Assembly (NCBI GenBank): GCA_035476575.1
Contig: DATILL010000019.1
Span: 1 to 24,751 of the forward strand
Length of the DNA stretch: 24,751 bases
DNA from: DATILL01 sp035476575
Lineage (GTDB): Bacteria > Actinomycetota > Actinomycetes > Mycobacteriales > JACQDL01
Direction: 5' to 3'
Shown here: positions 6,620 through 14,161 of the stretch, in pieces
How the letters are laid out: each line of letters begins with the position of its first letter
Position numbering within the stretch: the stretch's first letter is position 1
Translations under genes and position numbers: made by a program
The notes under the pieces: model-generated
Databases searched by the model: none
Seen by the model: the letters and a program-made list of their open reading frames with translations, nothing else
What the model was told of the DNA's origin: nothing

Positions 6620-7951
6620 GTGACGGAGCTGCTGGCCGGCCGGCGCGGTGCGCTGGTCGGGCTGGTGGTGCTGGGCCTCGCCACCGTAGCCGTGGTGCTC
6701 CTGACCACGCCGTGGCGCCCGCTGCCCACCCCGCCCGGCGGCGCGACCCCGGTCGACCCGGCGCGCGACTTCACCGCCGCGCAGATCGCCCGCGCGGAGG
6801 CCTTCCACCGGCTGCTCCGGCCCGGCTCCTACGCCGCCGCGGTGCTCGGCCTGCTGGTGGCCGGCGGGTTCGGGCTGACGCCGCTGGGCGCCCGCCTGGC
6901 CGGCGCGCTGGCCAGGCCGTTCGGGGGCGGCTGGGGGTGGCAGGTGGTGCTGGGCAGCGTCGCGCTGGCGGCGCTCGGCCAGCTTGTCGCCCTGCCCTTC
7001 GGGCTGTACGCCGAGACCGTGCTGCGCCGGTACGGCCTGTCCACCCAGGCCTGGGGCTCCTGGGCGGTGGACGCGGCCAAGGGCTTCACGCTGGGGGCCG
7101 GGATCACCGCGGCCGTGCTGGCCGGGCTGTACGCCGTCGTCCGGGCGGCGCCCCGGACCTGGTGGCTGTGGGCGGCCGGCGGCGGTGCGGCGCTGGTGGT
7201 CGCGGCGTCGTACCTCTTCCCGGTGCTGGTCGAGCCGATCTTCAACAGGTTCGCTCCGATGCCGGCCGGCGAGCTGCGCACGTCCCTGCTGGCGCTGGCC
7301 GAGCGGGATGGTGTGCCCGTCCGTGACGTGCTGGTCGCGGACGCCTCACGGCGCACCACCGCGCTGAACGCCTACGTGTCCGGCTTCGGCGCCACCCGCC
7401 GGATCGTCGTCTACGACACGCTGCTGTCCACGGCGTCGCCGCGGGAGGTGCGGCTGGTGGTGGCGCACGAGCTCGGCCACGCCCGTCGCGACGACGTGCT
7501 GCACGGCACCCTGGCCGGCGCCCTCGGGGTGGCTGCCGCGGCCTGTGCGGCGTACCTGCTGCTCGGCTGGCCGTGGCTGCTGCGCCGGGCGGGCGTGAGC
7601 GGGCCGGCGGATGGGCGGTCGGTGGCGCTGCTGCTGGCGCTGGCGGCGGCGGGCTCGCTGCTGGCCATCCCGCTGGGCGCGCTGGCCAGCCGGCGGATCG
7701 AGGCCCGGGCCGACGTACACGCGCTGGAGCTGACCCGCGACCCGGCCGGTTTTGTGGCGATGGAACGCACGCTGGCGGTCGTCAACATCGCCGACCTCGA
7801 CCCGGGCCCGGTCAGCTACGCGATCTTCGCCACCCATCCGACCGGGCCGGAGCGGATCGCGCTGGCCCGGGACTGGTCCCGGCTGAACGATGCCGACCTC
7901 AACGATGCCGACCTCAACGATGCCCGCCGGGCCGACGGCGCTGGGCCGTGA
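6620..7951 (+). CDS. M48 (Ste24/CAAX-type) integral membrane metalloprotease
   Basis: A 443-aa membrane protein. Several hydrophobic stretches (about 11-29, 70-90, 108-128, 155-173, 185-205, 298-320 and 335-357) would span the membrane. The catalytic site is H283-E-L-G-H287 (VAHELGHARRDDV), with a probable third ligand Glu361 in RRIEARADVHAL. ATHPTGPERI near 405-413 is the usual M48 C-terminal motif. Family members cleave membrane or periplasmic peptides; no lipidated-CAAX substrate is implied in bacteria. GTG 6620 follows the previous stop by 7 nt. The extreme C-terminus carries an in-frame 15-bp tandem repeat (LNDAD units). The stop overlaps the next start as GTGA. Confidence 0.9.
   Translation: MTELLAGRRGALVGLVVLGLATVAVVLLTTPWRPLPTPPGGATPVDPARDFTAAQIARAEAFHRLLRPGSYAAAVLGLLVAGGFGLTPLGARLAGALARPFGGGWGWQVVLGSVALAALGQLVALPFGLYAETVLRRYGLSTQAWGSWAVDAAKGFTLGAGITAAVLAGLYAVVRAAPRTWWLWAAGGGAALVVAASYLFPVLVEPIFNRFAPMPAGELRTSLLALAERDGVPVRDVLVADASRRTTALNAYVSGFGATRRIVVYDTLLSTASPREVRLVVAHELGHARRDDVLHGTLAGALGVAAAACAAYLLLGWPWLLRRAGVSGPADGRSVALLLALAAAGSLLAIPLGALASRRIEARADVHALELTRDPAGFVAMERTLAVVNIADLDPGPVSYAIFATHPTGPERIALARDWSRLNDADLNDADLNDARRADGAGP
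7886..7924 (+). repeat. 15-bp in-frame tandem repeat at the M48 C-terminus
   Basis: AACGATGCCGACCTC occurs at 7886-7900 and 7901-7915, followed by a 9-nt partial copy (7916-7924). The two full copies are identical. The unit is five codons, so copy-number change would keep the frame. It encodes NDADL. Confidence 0.85.
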
Positions 7952-9135
7952 CCCGGACGTTGGTGGTGACCAACGACTTCCCGCCCCGGCCAGGCGGGAT
8001 CCAGGCGTTCGTGCACCAGCTCGCGCTGCGCCAGCCGGCCGGCTCGGTGGTCGTCTATGCCTCGACGTACGATGGCGCGGCGGCCTTCGACGCGGCCCAG
8101 CCGTTCGACGTGGTGCGGTACCCGACCGGGCTGCTGCTGCCCACGCCGGACGTGCTGCGCCGGGCCCGGGCGATCGCCCGGGCGGAGGGGTGCGAGACGG
8201 TGTGGTTCGGCGCGGCCGCGCCGCTCGGGCTGCTGGCCCGGGGGCTGCGCGCGGCCGGGGCGCGGCGGCTCGTGGCGTCCACGCACGGGCATGAGACAGG
8301 CTGGGCCATGCTGCCGGGCGCGCGCCAGCTCCTGCGCCGGATCGCCCGCGACGTGGACGTCGTGACGTACCTGGGGGAGTACACCCGCACACTGCTGGCC
8401 CGCGGCCTGGGCCAGCGGGATCCGGGCCAGCAGGAGCAGGGTCGGCGGGCAGCGCTGGAACGGGTGCCGCCCGGGGTGGACACCGGCACGTTCCACCCGG
8501 GCCTGGCTGGCACCGACGGGGCCGCGGTACGGCGCCGGCTCGGGCTGGCCGACCGGCCGACGGTCGTGTGCGTGTCCCGGCTGGTGCCCCGCAAGGGCCA
8601 GGACGTGCTGGTCCGGGCGCTGCCGGCGATCCGCGCCCGGGTGCCCGACGCCGCGCTGCTGGTCGTCGGCGGCGGGCCGGACCTGCCCCGGCTGCGCCGG
8701 CTGGCCGCTGGGCTGGAGGTGGCCGACCACGTGGTGTTCACCGGAGCGGTGCCGTGGGAGGAGCTGCCCGCGCACTACGCAGCCGGGCAGGTCTTCGCCA
8801 TGCCGTGCCGGACCCGCCGGGCCGGGCTGGACGTCGAGGGCTTGGGCATCGTCTACCTGGAGGCGTCCGCGGTCGGGCTGCCGGTGGTGGCCGGCGGCTC
8901 CGGCGGCGCCCCGGACGCCGTACTGCCCGGCCAGACCGGCTACGTGGTGAACGGTCGCGCGGTCGGCGAGGTGGCCGCCCGGGTCGGCGACCTGCTGGCC
9001 AACCCGGACCGAGCCGCCGCGATGGGTCGCCGGGGCCGCGCCTGGGTGGAGGCCGAGTGGCGCTGGGACGTCCAGGCCGCCCGGCTCCGGCGCGCGCTCA
9101 GCGGGGAAGGCGGGCCCGCCGGCTGCCCCCCATGA
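7948..9135 (+). CDS. pimB: GT4 mannosyltransferase, PimB'-type
   Basis: A 395-aa GT-B glycosyltransferase of family GT4. MTRTLVVTNDFPPRPGGIQ is the characteristic start of PimB'-type enzymes, which transfer mannose from GDP-mannose to phosphatidyl-inositol monomannoside at the cytoplasmic membrane. HGHE lies at 113-116. The nucleotide-sugar site includes SRLVPRKGQDV (Arg211, Lys216), VVGGGPD (about 239-245) and the EX7E pair Glu297/Glu305 in EGLGIVYLE. GTG 7948 overlaps the TGA of the M48 gene, implying translational coupling. The position matches mycobacterial Rv2188c, next to a divergent fadD15. Substrate is inferred from family and synteny; another GDP-mannose acceptor is possible. Confidence 0.88.
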   Translation: MTRTLVVTNDFPPRPGGIQAFVHQLALRQPAGSVVVYASTYDGAAAFDAAQPFDVVRYPTGLLLPTPDVLRRARAIARAEGCETVWFGAAAPLGLLARGLRAAGARRLVASTHGHETGWAMLPGARQLLRRIARDVDVVTYLGEYTRTLLARGLGQRDPGQQEQGRRAALERVPPGVDTGTFHPGLAGTDGAAVRRRLGLADRPTVVCVSRLVPRKGQDVLVRALPAIRARVPDAALLVVGGGPDLPRLRRLAAGLEVADHVVFTGAVPWEELPAHYAAGQVFAMPCRTRRAGLDVEGLGIVYLEASAVGLPVVAGGSGGAPDAVLPGQTGYVVNGRAVGEVAARVGDLLANPDRAAAMGRRGRAWVEAEWRWDVQAARLRRALSGEGGPAGCPP

Positions 9136-9262
9136 TCGCCCGGACGCCGCCGGCGACCGCCACGACCAGCGCGACGAGCAGCAGCCACTTCACCGCCGTC
9201 ACCACGAACGAGATCACGCTCAGCAGGACCACGATCGCGAGCACCGCGAGTATCCACTGCAT
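9098..9262 (-). CDS. 54-aa single-pass membrane protein
   Basis: A short frame not long enough for most gene callers. It begins at ATG 9262 after AGGGGG with 8 nt spacing and reads MQWILAVLAIVVLLSVISF, continuing hydrophobic to about residue 40, then a basic tail ending RRARLPR and TGA (9100-9098). Two closely packed hydrophobic segments, or one long one, with the basic tail inside are predicted. TACTGT (minus strand, 9296-9291) is a good -10 box upstream. The last 38 bp overlap the 3' end of the pimB-like gene on the opposite strand. Similar small hydrophobic proteins are common in actinobacteria; the function is unknown. Confidence 0.6.
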   Translation of the reverse strand: MQWILAVLAIVVLLSVISFVVTAVKWLLLVALVVAVAGGVRAIMGGSRRARLPR

Positions 9263-9290
9263 GTCATCCGCCCCCTGTTCGGTTACCTCG

Positions 9291-9296
9291 ACAGTA
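9291..9296 (-). promoter_or_regulatory. Probable -10 box for the 54-aa membrane protein
   Basis: TACTGT on the minus strand fits TANNNT. Transcription would start near 9284, giving a leader of about 20 nt that contains the AGGGGG ribosome binding site. The -35 region is weak. Confidence 0.4.
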
Positions 9297-9360
9297 GCTC
9301 GGCGGAACGGCGGCCAGCCATGCTGCCATCACCCGGTTCGGCGGCGGGCCACCGGGAGGC

Positions 9361-11163
9361 CTAGCCGTAGATGGCCTCGACGTCGTCGGCGTACTCCTTG
9401 AGCACCACGTGCCGCTTGATGCTGCCCTTGGCCGACAGCTCTCCGTCCGCCTCGGTGAGGTCGCGGTGCAGCACCCGGAACCGGCGGATCGACTCGGCCT
9501 TCGACACCGCCTTGTTCGCCTCGTCGACAGCAGCCTGGATCTCGGCGCGCAGGTCCGGGTCGGCGCGCAGGTCGGCGATCGTCGCGTCGGAGGGCCGGCC
9601 GGCCTGCTCCAGCCAGGCCGGCCAGGCCTCCGGGTCGATCGTGACCAGCGCACCGATGTACGGCCGCCGGTCGCCGACGACCACCGCCTGCCCGATCAGC
9701 CAGTGGGACCGCAGCCGGTCCTCCAGCACGGTGGGCGCGACGTTCTTGCCGCCCGCCGTGACGATCAGCTCCTTCTTCCGGCCGGTGATGCGTAGGAAGC
9801 CGTCGCTGTCCAGCTCGCCAAGGTCGCCGGTGTGGAACCAGCCGTCCGGGTCGATGGTCTCCTTGGTCGCGGTCTCGTTGTTCCAGTACCCGGCGAAGAT
9901 GTTGTCGCCGCGCAGCAGGATCTCGCCGTCGTCGGCGATCCGTACCGTGGTACCCGGGATCGGCCGCCCCACGGTGCCGATCTTGATGGCCTGGCTGGTG
10001 TTCACCGCCGTGCCCGAGGCGGTCTCGGTCAGCCCGTAGCCTTCCAGCACCGGCACGCCGATGCCGCGGAAGAAGTGCCCAAGCCGCTCGCCGAGCGGCG
10101 CACCGCCGGAGATGGCGCCCGCGCACCGGCCGCCGAGCGCGGCGCGCAGCCGGCTGTAGACCAGCCGGTCACACAGCGCGTGCTTGGCGCGCAGCAGCAG
10201 CCCCGGCCCGCCGGTGTCCAGCGCCCGGCTGTAGTCGATCGCCACCCGCTCGGCCAGGTCGAAGATCCGGCCCTTGCCCTCGGCGTGCGCCTTCTGCTTG
10301 GCGCCGTTGTAGATCTTCTCGAACACCCGCGGCACCGACAGCAGGAACGTCGGCTTGAACGCCCCGAGGTCGGCCAGCAGGTTCTTCACGTCCGCGGTGT
10401 GGCCGAGCCGGATGCCCCGGTACACCGTGCCGCACTGGATCTGCCGGGCGAACACGTGCGCCAGCGGCAGGAACAGCAGGGTGGCCGCGTTGTCGCGGAA
10501 CAGCGAGTCCAGCTCGTCGACCGCGGTGGCGGTGGAGAACAGCAGGTTGCGGTGGGTGAGCAGGCAGCCCTTGGGCCGGCCGGTGGTGCCGCTGGTGTAG
10601 ATGATGGTGGCCGCGCTGTCGGCCTTGCTGCCGGCCCGCCGGGCGGCGATCTCGTCGTCGGAGACCCCCTTGCCCCGCTCGGCCAGCTCGTCCACCGCGC
10701 CGGAGTCGAGCTGCCACACCTGCCGCAGCGTCGGCGCCGACGAGCGCACCGACTCGACGGTGGCGGCGTGCTCCTCGGTCTCGACCACGCAGGCGACCGC
10801 GCCGGAGTCTGACAGGACCCACTGGGTCTGCTCGGCGCTGGAGGTCTCGTAGATCGGCACCGTCACCGCGCCGGCGGTCCAGATCGCCCAGTCGACCAGG
10901 CTCCACTCGTACCGTGTCTTGGCCAGCAGGCCGACCCGGTCGCCGGCCGTGACGCCGGCCGCGACCAAGCCCTTGGCCACCGCGGTGACCTGCGCGGCGA
11001 ACTGCGCCGCGGTCACGTCGACCCAGCCCGTGCCCTCCCGGCGGCTGAACAGCTTCAGGTCGGGCCGCTGCGCGGCGTGCTCGAACACCATGTCGGTGAG
11101 GTTCTCGTCGTCGTTGACGGTGACCGTGCGTGGGACCGTGAGCTCGCGCACCGGAGACCTCAT
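9361..11163 (-). CDS. fadD15: Long-chain fatty-acid-CoA ligase (FadD15-type)
   Basis: A 600-aa ANL-superfamily enzyme that activates a fatty acid with ATP to the acyl-adenylate and then to acyl-CoA. YTSGTTGRPKG (189-199) is the AMP-binding P-loop, GYGLTETASGTAVN the second core motif, GWFHTGDLGELDSDGFLRITGRKKELIVT the hinge region, and a C-terminal Lys (KGSIKRH) is the expected catalytic one. LLFLPLAHVFAR and the overall length fit the FadD15/FAA1-like group. ATG 11163 lies 5 nt after a TACGGT box, so it may be leaderless. GTG 11151, with GAGG 6 nt upstream, gives MRELTVP and is a good alternative. It is divergent from the SRPBCC-like gene, as fadD15 (Rv2187) is beside pimB'. A nested inverted repeat in its promoter suggests repressor control. 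Confidence 0.92.
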   Translation of the reverse strand: MRSPVRELTVPRTVTVNDDENLTDMVFEHAAQRPDLKLFSRREGTGWVDVTAAQFAAQVTAVAKGLVAAGVTAGDRVGLLAKTRYEWSLVDWAIWTAGAVTVPIYETSSAEQTQWVLSDSGAVACVVETEEHAATVESVRSSAPTLRQVWQLDSGAVDELAERGKGVSDDEIAARRAGSKADSAATIIYTSGTTGRPKGCLLTHRNLLFSTATAVDELDSLFRDNAATLLFLPLAHVFARQIQCGTVYRGIRLGHTADVKNLLADLGAFKPTFLLSVPRVFEKIYNGAKQKAHAEGKGRIFDLAERVAIDYSRALDTGGPGLLLRAKHALCDRLVYSRLRAALGGRCAGAISGGAPLGERLGHFFRGIGVPVLEGYGLTETASGTAVNTSQAIKIGTVGRPIPGTTVRIADDGEILLRGDNIFAGYWNNETATKETIDPDGWFHTGDLGELDSDGFLRITGRKKELIVTAGGKNVAPTVLEDRLRSHWLIGQAVVVGDRRPYIGALVTIDPEAWPAWLEQAGRPSDATIADLRADPDLRAEIQAAVDEANKAVSKAESIRRFRVLHRDLTEADGELSAKGSIKRHVVLKEYADDVEAIYG

Positions 11164-11168
11164 TTCAT

Positions 11169-11201
11169 ACCGTAGTTACCCGTCAGTAACGGGAGGGTAA
11201 C
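11169..11201 (-). promoter_or_regulatory. fadD promoter with nested inverted repeats
   Basis: On the minus strand TACGGT (11174-11169) is a -10-like box. Directly upstream, GTTAC (11175-11179) and GTAAC (11186-11190) form an inverted repeat, and GTTACCC (11175-11181) also pairs with GGGTAAC (11195-11201). Such an arrangement over the -10/-35 spacer fits a dimeric repressor, for example a TetR-type acyl-CoA sensor; the identity of the regulator is inference. Confidence 0.45.
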
Positions 11202-11265
11202 GAGGAATCTCGCCCTCCGCCCGCCGCTCGCGGGATCCCGCCTCGAACCAGTCGCTGCCAAACGT

Positions 11266-11297
11266 CTGGTCCATGTCTGGGACCAGTGTCCTACGTT
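11266..11297 (+). promoter_or_regulatory. Palindrome over a leaderless promoter
   Basis: CTGGTCC (11266-11272) and GGACCAG (11280-11286) form a perfect 7-bp inverted repeat with a 7-nt centre, lying over the expected -35 region. TACGTT (11292-11297) is a -10-like box 6 nt before ATG 11304. A protein on the palindrome would block RNA polymerase. Confidence 0.45.
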
Positions 11298-11303
11298 GGA
11301 GCG

Positions 11304-11681
11304 ATGCCACAGCTTGATCTGATGGATGAGACCTTTCTGGTGGCCGAGCCGGCCGCCGTCGCCGCGGTGCTGCACGAGCCGTCCCGCTGGCGGGAATGGT
11401 GGCCTGACCTGCGGCTCTCAGTCTTCCAGGACCGCGCCGACCAGGGTATCCGGTGGACCGTGGCCGGTGCGCTGGTGGGCAGCATGGAGGTCTGGTTGGA
11501 GCCGTTCGGGGACGGCGTCCTGCTGCACCACTACCTGCGGGCAGACCCGGCCGGCCGGCGGGTCTCGCCCCGGCGGGCCGGCCAGGAGCTGCGCCGCCGC
11601 CAGCGCCACGCCAAGCGGGTGTTCTGGCGGGTCAAGGACGAGCTTGAGGGTGACCGCCGCCCCGGCGCCGCACGCGGCTGA
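11304..11681 (+). CDS. SRPBCC/polyketide-cyclase-like small protein
   Basis: A 125-aa protein. The order of segments (PAAVAAVLHEPSRWREWWPDL, then beta-rich GIRWTVAGALVGSMEVWLEPFGDGVLLHHYLRAD, then a long basic C-terminal helix RRQRHAKRVFWRVKDELE) fits the START/SRPBCC fold seen in polyketide cyclase-like and lipid-binding proteins. Its ligand is unknown. ATG 11304 is preferred because a TACGTT box lies 6 nt upstream; the only purine-rich stretch (GGAG) is 2 nt away, too close to act as a ribosome binding site. GTG 11286 would add six residues. It is 30 nt ahead of the phosphoesterase gene and probably co-transcribed. Mycobacterial Rv2186c occupies a similar position. Confidence 0.72.
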   Translation: MPQLDLMDETFLVAEPAAVAAVLHEPSRWREWWPDLRLSVFQDRADQGIRWTVAGALVGSMEVWLEPFGDGVLLHHYLRADPAGRRVSPRRAGQELRRRQRHAKRVFWRVKDELEGDRRPGAARG

Positions 11682-11711
11682 ACGGGCCCGGCGGAGGAGC
11701 GGAGCGGTCTG

Positions 11712-12476
11712 ATGCGGGTCCACGTGGTCTCCGACGTGCACGGCAACCACCGGGCGCTGGCCCGGGCCGGCGACGGCGCTGACGCGCTGCTCTGCCTCGG
11801 CGACCTGCTGCTGTTCCTCGACTACGCCGACCACGCGCGCGGCATCATGGGCGAGCTGTTCGGCGCCGAGGCGGTGAGCCGGTACATCGCGCTGCGCACG
11901 GCCCGGCAGTTCGACGCGGCCCGGGCCTGGTCGCGGTCACTGTGGGACCGGCTGGCCGAGCCACGGGCGCGCATCGAGGCGGCGGTGCGGCAGCAGTACG
12001 CCGCGGTGTTCGCCGCCTTCCCGACCCCCACCTACCTCACCTACGGCAACGTCGACCTGCCGGCGCTCTGGCCGGAGTTCGTCCGGGATGGGGTGACCGT
12101 GCTGGACGGGCAGACGGTGGACCTGGGCGGCTGGCGGTTCGGCTTCGTGGGCGGCGGGCTGCCCTCGCCGATGCGGACGCCGTACGAGGTGCCGGAGGAG
12201 GAGTACGCCGCCAAGGTGGCCGCCGTCGGCGCGGTCGACGTCCTGTGCTGCCACATCCCGCCGGACCGGCCGGAGCTGACCTACGACGTGGTGGCCCGCC
12301 GGTTCGAGCGGGGCAGCGAGGCGGTGCTGGACGCCATCGCCAGCACCCGGCCGCGGTACATGCTGTTCGGCCACGTGCACCAGCCGTTGCAGCGGCGGAT
12401 GCGCATCGGCCGCACCGAGTGCGTGAACGTCGGCCACTTCAACGGCACCGGTACGCCGTTCGCCTTACGGTGGTAG
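11712..12476 (+). CDS. Calcineurin-like metallophosphoesterase
   Basis: A 254-aa protein with all the metal-binding blocks of the metallophosphoesterase superfamily: SDVHGN (7-12), LGDLLLF near 36, YGNVD near 114, CCHIPP near 182 and FGHVHQP near 221-227. The substrate (nucleotide, phospho-lipid or protein) cannot be read from the sequence. About 60 residues between the second and third blocks are helical and may form a cap. ATG 11712 follows GGAG at 7 nt. It is in a run with two SRPBCC-type proteins and an ArsA-like ATPase, a grouping also seen around actinobacterial TB16.3 homologues. Confidence 0.88.
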   Translation: MRVHVVSDVHGNHRALARAGDGADALLCLGDLLLFLDYADHARGIMGELFGAEAVSRYIALRTARQFDAARAWSRSLWDRLAEPRARIEAAVRQQYAAVFAAFPTPTYLTYGNVDLPALWPEFVRDGVTVLDGQTVDLGGWRFGFVGGGLPSPMRTPYEVPEEEYAAKVAAVGAVDVLCCHIPPDRPELTYDVVARRFERGSEAVLDAIASTRPRYMLFGHVHQPLQRRMRIGRTECVNVGHFNGTGTPFALRW

Positions 12477-12484
12477 CCACCGGG

Positions 12485-12490
12485 TAGCCT
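12485..12490 (+). promoter_or_regulatory. Leaderless -10 box before the SRPBCC gene
   Basis: TAGCCT ends 7 nt before ATG 12498 and no ribosome binding site is visible, so a separate leaderless transcript is likely even though the upstream gene ends only 21 nt away. Confidence 0.45.
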
Positions 12491-12497
12491 TCGGGCC

Positions 12498-12953
12498 ATG
12501 GCCGACCAGTCGTCGCAGTCCATCGTGATCAACGCCGCGCCCGCCGAGATCATGGCGGTCATCGCGGACTTCCCGGCGTACCCGGACTGGGTCGGCGCGG
12601 CCAAGTCGTGCGAGGTGCTCGAGTCCTACCCGGACGGCCGGGCCAGGCAGGTCCGGTTCGCCCTGGACGCCGGGATGATCAAGGACGACTACGTGCTGGA
12701 GTACGAGTGGCTCGGCGATGAGCAGGTCACCTGGCGGCTGGTCCATGGCCAAATGCAGAAGGCGCAGCACGGGGAGTACCTGCTGGCCGTTCAGGACGAC
12801 GGGACGCTGGTTACCTACACCCTGTCGGTGGAGCTGACCATCCCGATGCTCGGCATGTTCAAGCGCAAGGCCGAGAAGGTGATCATGGATACGGCGTTGA
12901 AGGAGCTGAAGCGCCGGGTCGAGCAACGACCACGCGGCGTGAAGTCCTCGTAA
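12498..12953 (+). CDS. SRPBCC family protein (TB16.3-like)
   Basis: A 151-aa SRPBCC/cyclase-dehydrase-type protein closely resembling mycobacterial Rv2185c (TB16.3). The N-terminal strand QSIVINAAPAEIMAVIADFPAYPDWVGAAK is the hallmark of the family, and SVELTIPMLGMFKRKAEKVIMDTALKELKRRVE is the final amphipathic helix that closes the hydrophobic cavity. The cavity usually holds a lipid, polyketide or quinone-like ligand; here it is unknown. ATG 12498 gives MADQSSQSIV, the expected family start, and follows a -10 box at leaderless distance. The next gene, an ArsA-like ATPase, is its usual neighbour. Confidence 0.88.
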   Translation: MADQSSQSIVINAAPAEIMAVIADFPAYPDWVGAAKSCEVLESYPDGRARQVRFALDAGMIKDDYVLEYEWLGDEQVTWRLVHGQMQKAQHGEYLLAVQDDGTLVTYTLSVELTIPMLGMFKRKAEKVIMDTALKELKRRVEQRPRGVKSS

Positions 12954-12964
12954 CGCCGATGGCC

Positions 12965-12970
12965 TAGGCT
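12965..12970 (+). promoter_or_regulatory. Leaderless -10 box before the ArsA-like gene
   Basis: TAGGCT ends 6 nt before GTG 12977, in a 23-nt gap without a ribosome binding site. This fits the same leaderless arrangement as the preceding gene. Confidence 0.45.
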
Positions 12971-12976
12971 GCGGCC

Positions 12977-14161
12977 GTGCGCGTGCTGCTGTTCACTGGC
13001 AAGGGTGGGGTGGGCAAGACCACGCTCGCCGCCGCCACGGCCGTCGACGCCGCTTGGCGCGGCCACAAGACGCTGGTGTTGTCCTGCGACCCGGCGCACT
13101 CCCTCGCCGACGCTCTTGGCGTGCCGCTCGGCCCGGAGCCGACCGAGGTGGACACCGGGCTGTTCGCCATGCAGGTGGACACCCAGCGCCGGTTCGAGCT
13201 GCGCTGGGGCGAGGTGCAGCGTTACCTCACCGACCTGTTCGCCCGCGGTGGGGTCGACCCGCTGCGGGCCGAGGAGCTGGCCGTGCTCCCGGGTGCGGAC
13301 GAGGTGCTGGCGCTGCTGGAGCTGCGCGACCAGGCCGCCAGCGACCGGTGGGACGTGCTCATCGTGGACTGCGCGCCGACCGCGGAGACGCTGCGGCTGC
13401 TCGCGCTGCCCGAGGCGCTCTCGTGGTACATGGAGCGGGTCTTCCCCACCCACCGCCGGGTGCTGCGGGGGATGCGGTTCGCCCGGATCGGGTCCGCCGC
13501 GCTGCCGGCCGAAGGCGTGCTGGACGCGATCGGCGCGCTGCACCTGGAGCTGTCCGAGGTGCGTGGCCTGCTGGCTGATCCGGTGACGACGAGCGTACGG
13601 CTGGTGCTCACCCCGGAGGCGGTGGTGGTGGCTGAGTCACGGCGCACGCTGACCGGCCTGGCGCTGTACGGGTACCGGGTCGACTCGGTGATCGCCAACC
13701 GGGTGTTCCCGGCCGAGGGGGCGGACGAGTGGCTGGCGGGGTGGGCCCGGGCACAGGCGGCGCAGCTCGCCGAGGTGCGAGCGTCGTTCGGCGGGGTTCC
13801 GGTGCGGCTGGCGGGATACTGGCCGGGCGAGCCGGTGGGGCTGGTGGCCCTGCGGGAGCTGGCAGCGGAGCTGTACGGCGCCGACGACCCGCTCGCCCCG
13901 CCGCCGCCGGAGGATCTGGTCGGGGTGGTCCGCGACGGTGACGACTTCGTGCTGGTGGTGGCGCTGCCGCTGGCCGACCGGGACGACGTGCGGCTGGCCC
14001 GGACCGGTGACGAGCTGGTGCTGACCGTCGCCGGGCGCCGCCGGCTGCTCACCCTGCCCAGTGTGCTGCGCCGCTGCCAGGTGTCGGGTGCCGGGCTGGC
14101 CGGCGGGCGGCTGCGGGTGCGGTTCCGGCCGGATCCGGAGCTGTGGCAGGTGCGCCAGTGA
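12977..14161 (+). CDS. ArsA/GET3-like ATPase with C-terminal HSP20-like domain
   Basis: A 394-aa ATPase of the SIMIBI class. GKGGVGKT (8-15) is the deviant Walker A with its signature Lys. LSCDPAHSLADALG is switch I, and IVDCAPTAETLRLLALPE carries the Walker B/switch II Asp. Residues from about 315 (VVRDGDDFVLVVALPL to RLRVRF) form a small beta domain of the alpha-crystallin type found at the C-terminus of actinobacterial ArsA-like proteins. There is no sign of arsenite-binding cysteines, so arsenic export is unlikely; protein targeting or chaperone work, as in GET3, is more plausible. It corresponds to Rv2184c. GTG 12977 is the natural start. The stop overlaps the next start as GTGA. Confidence 0.9.
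   Translation: MRVLLFTGKGGVGKTTLAAATAVDAAWRGHKTLVLSCDPAHSLADALGVPLGPEPTEVDTGLFAMQVDTQRRFELRWGEVQRYLTDLFARGGVDPLRAEELAVLPGADEVLALLELRDQAASDRWDVLIVDCAPTAETLRLLALPEALSWYMERVFPTHRRVLRGMRFARIGSAALPAEGVLDAIGALHLELSEVRGLLADPVTTSVRLVLTPEAVVVAESRRTLTGLALYGYRVDSVIANRVFPAEGADEWLAGWARAQAAQLAEVRASFGGVPVRLAGYWPGEPVGLVALRELAAELYGADDPLAPPPPEDLVGVVRDGDDFVLVVALPLADRDDVRLARTGDELVLTVAGRRRLLTLPSVLRRCQVSGAGLAGGRLRVRFRPDPELWQVRQ

Noticed and set aside
12977..14161. Arsenite-export ATPase
   Set aside because: The arsenite-binding cysteines are lacking and no ars genes are nearby; the protein belongs to the actinobacterial Rv2184c-like group.
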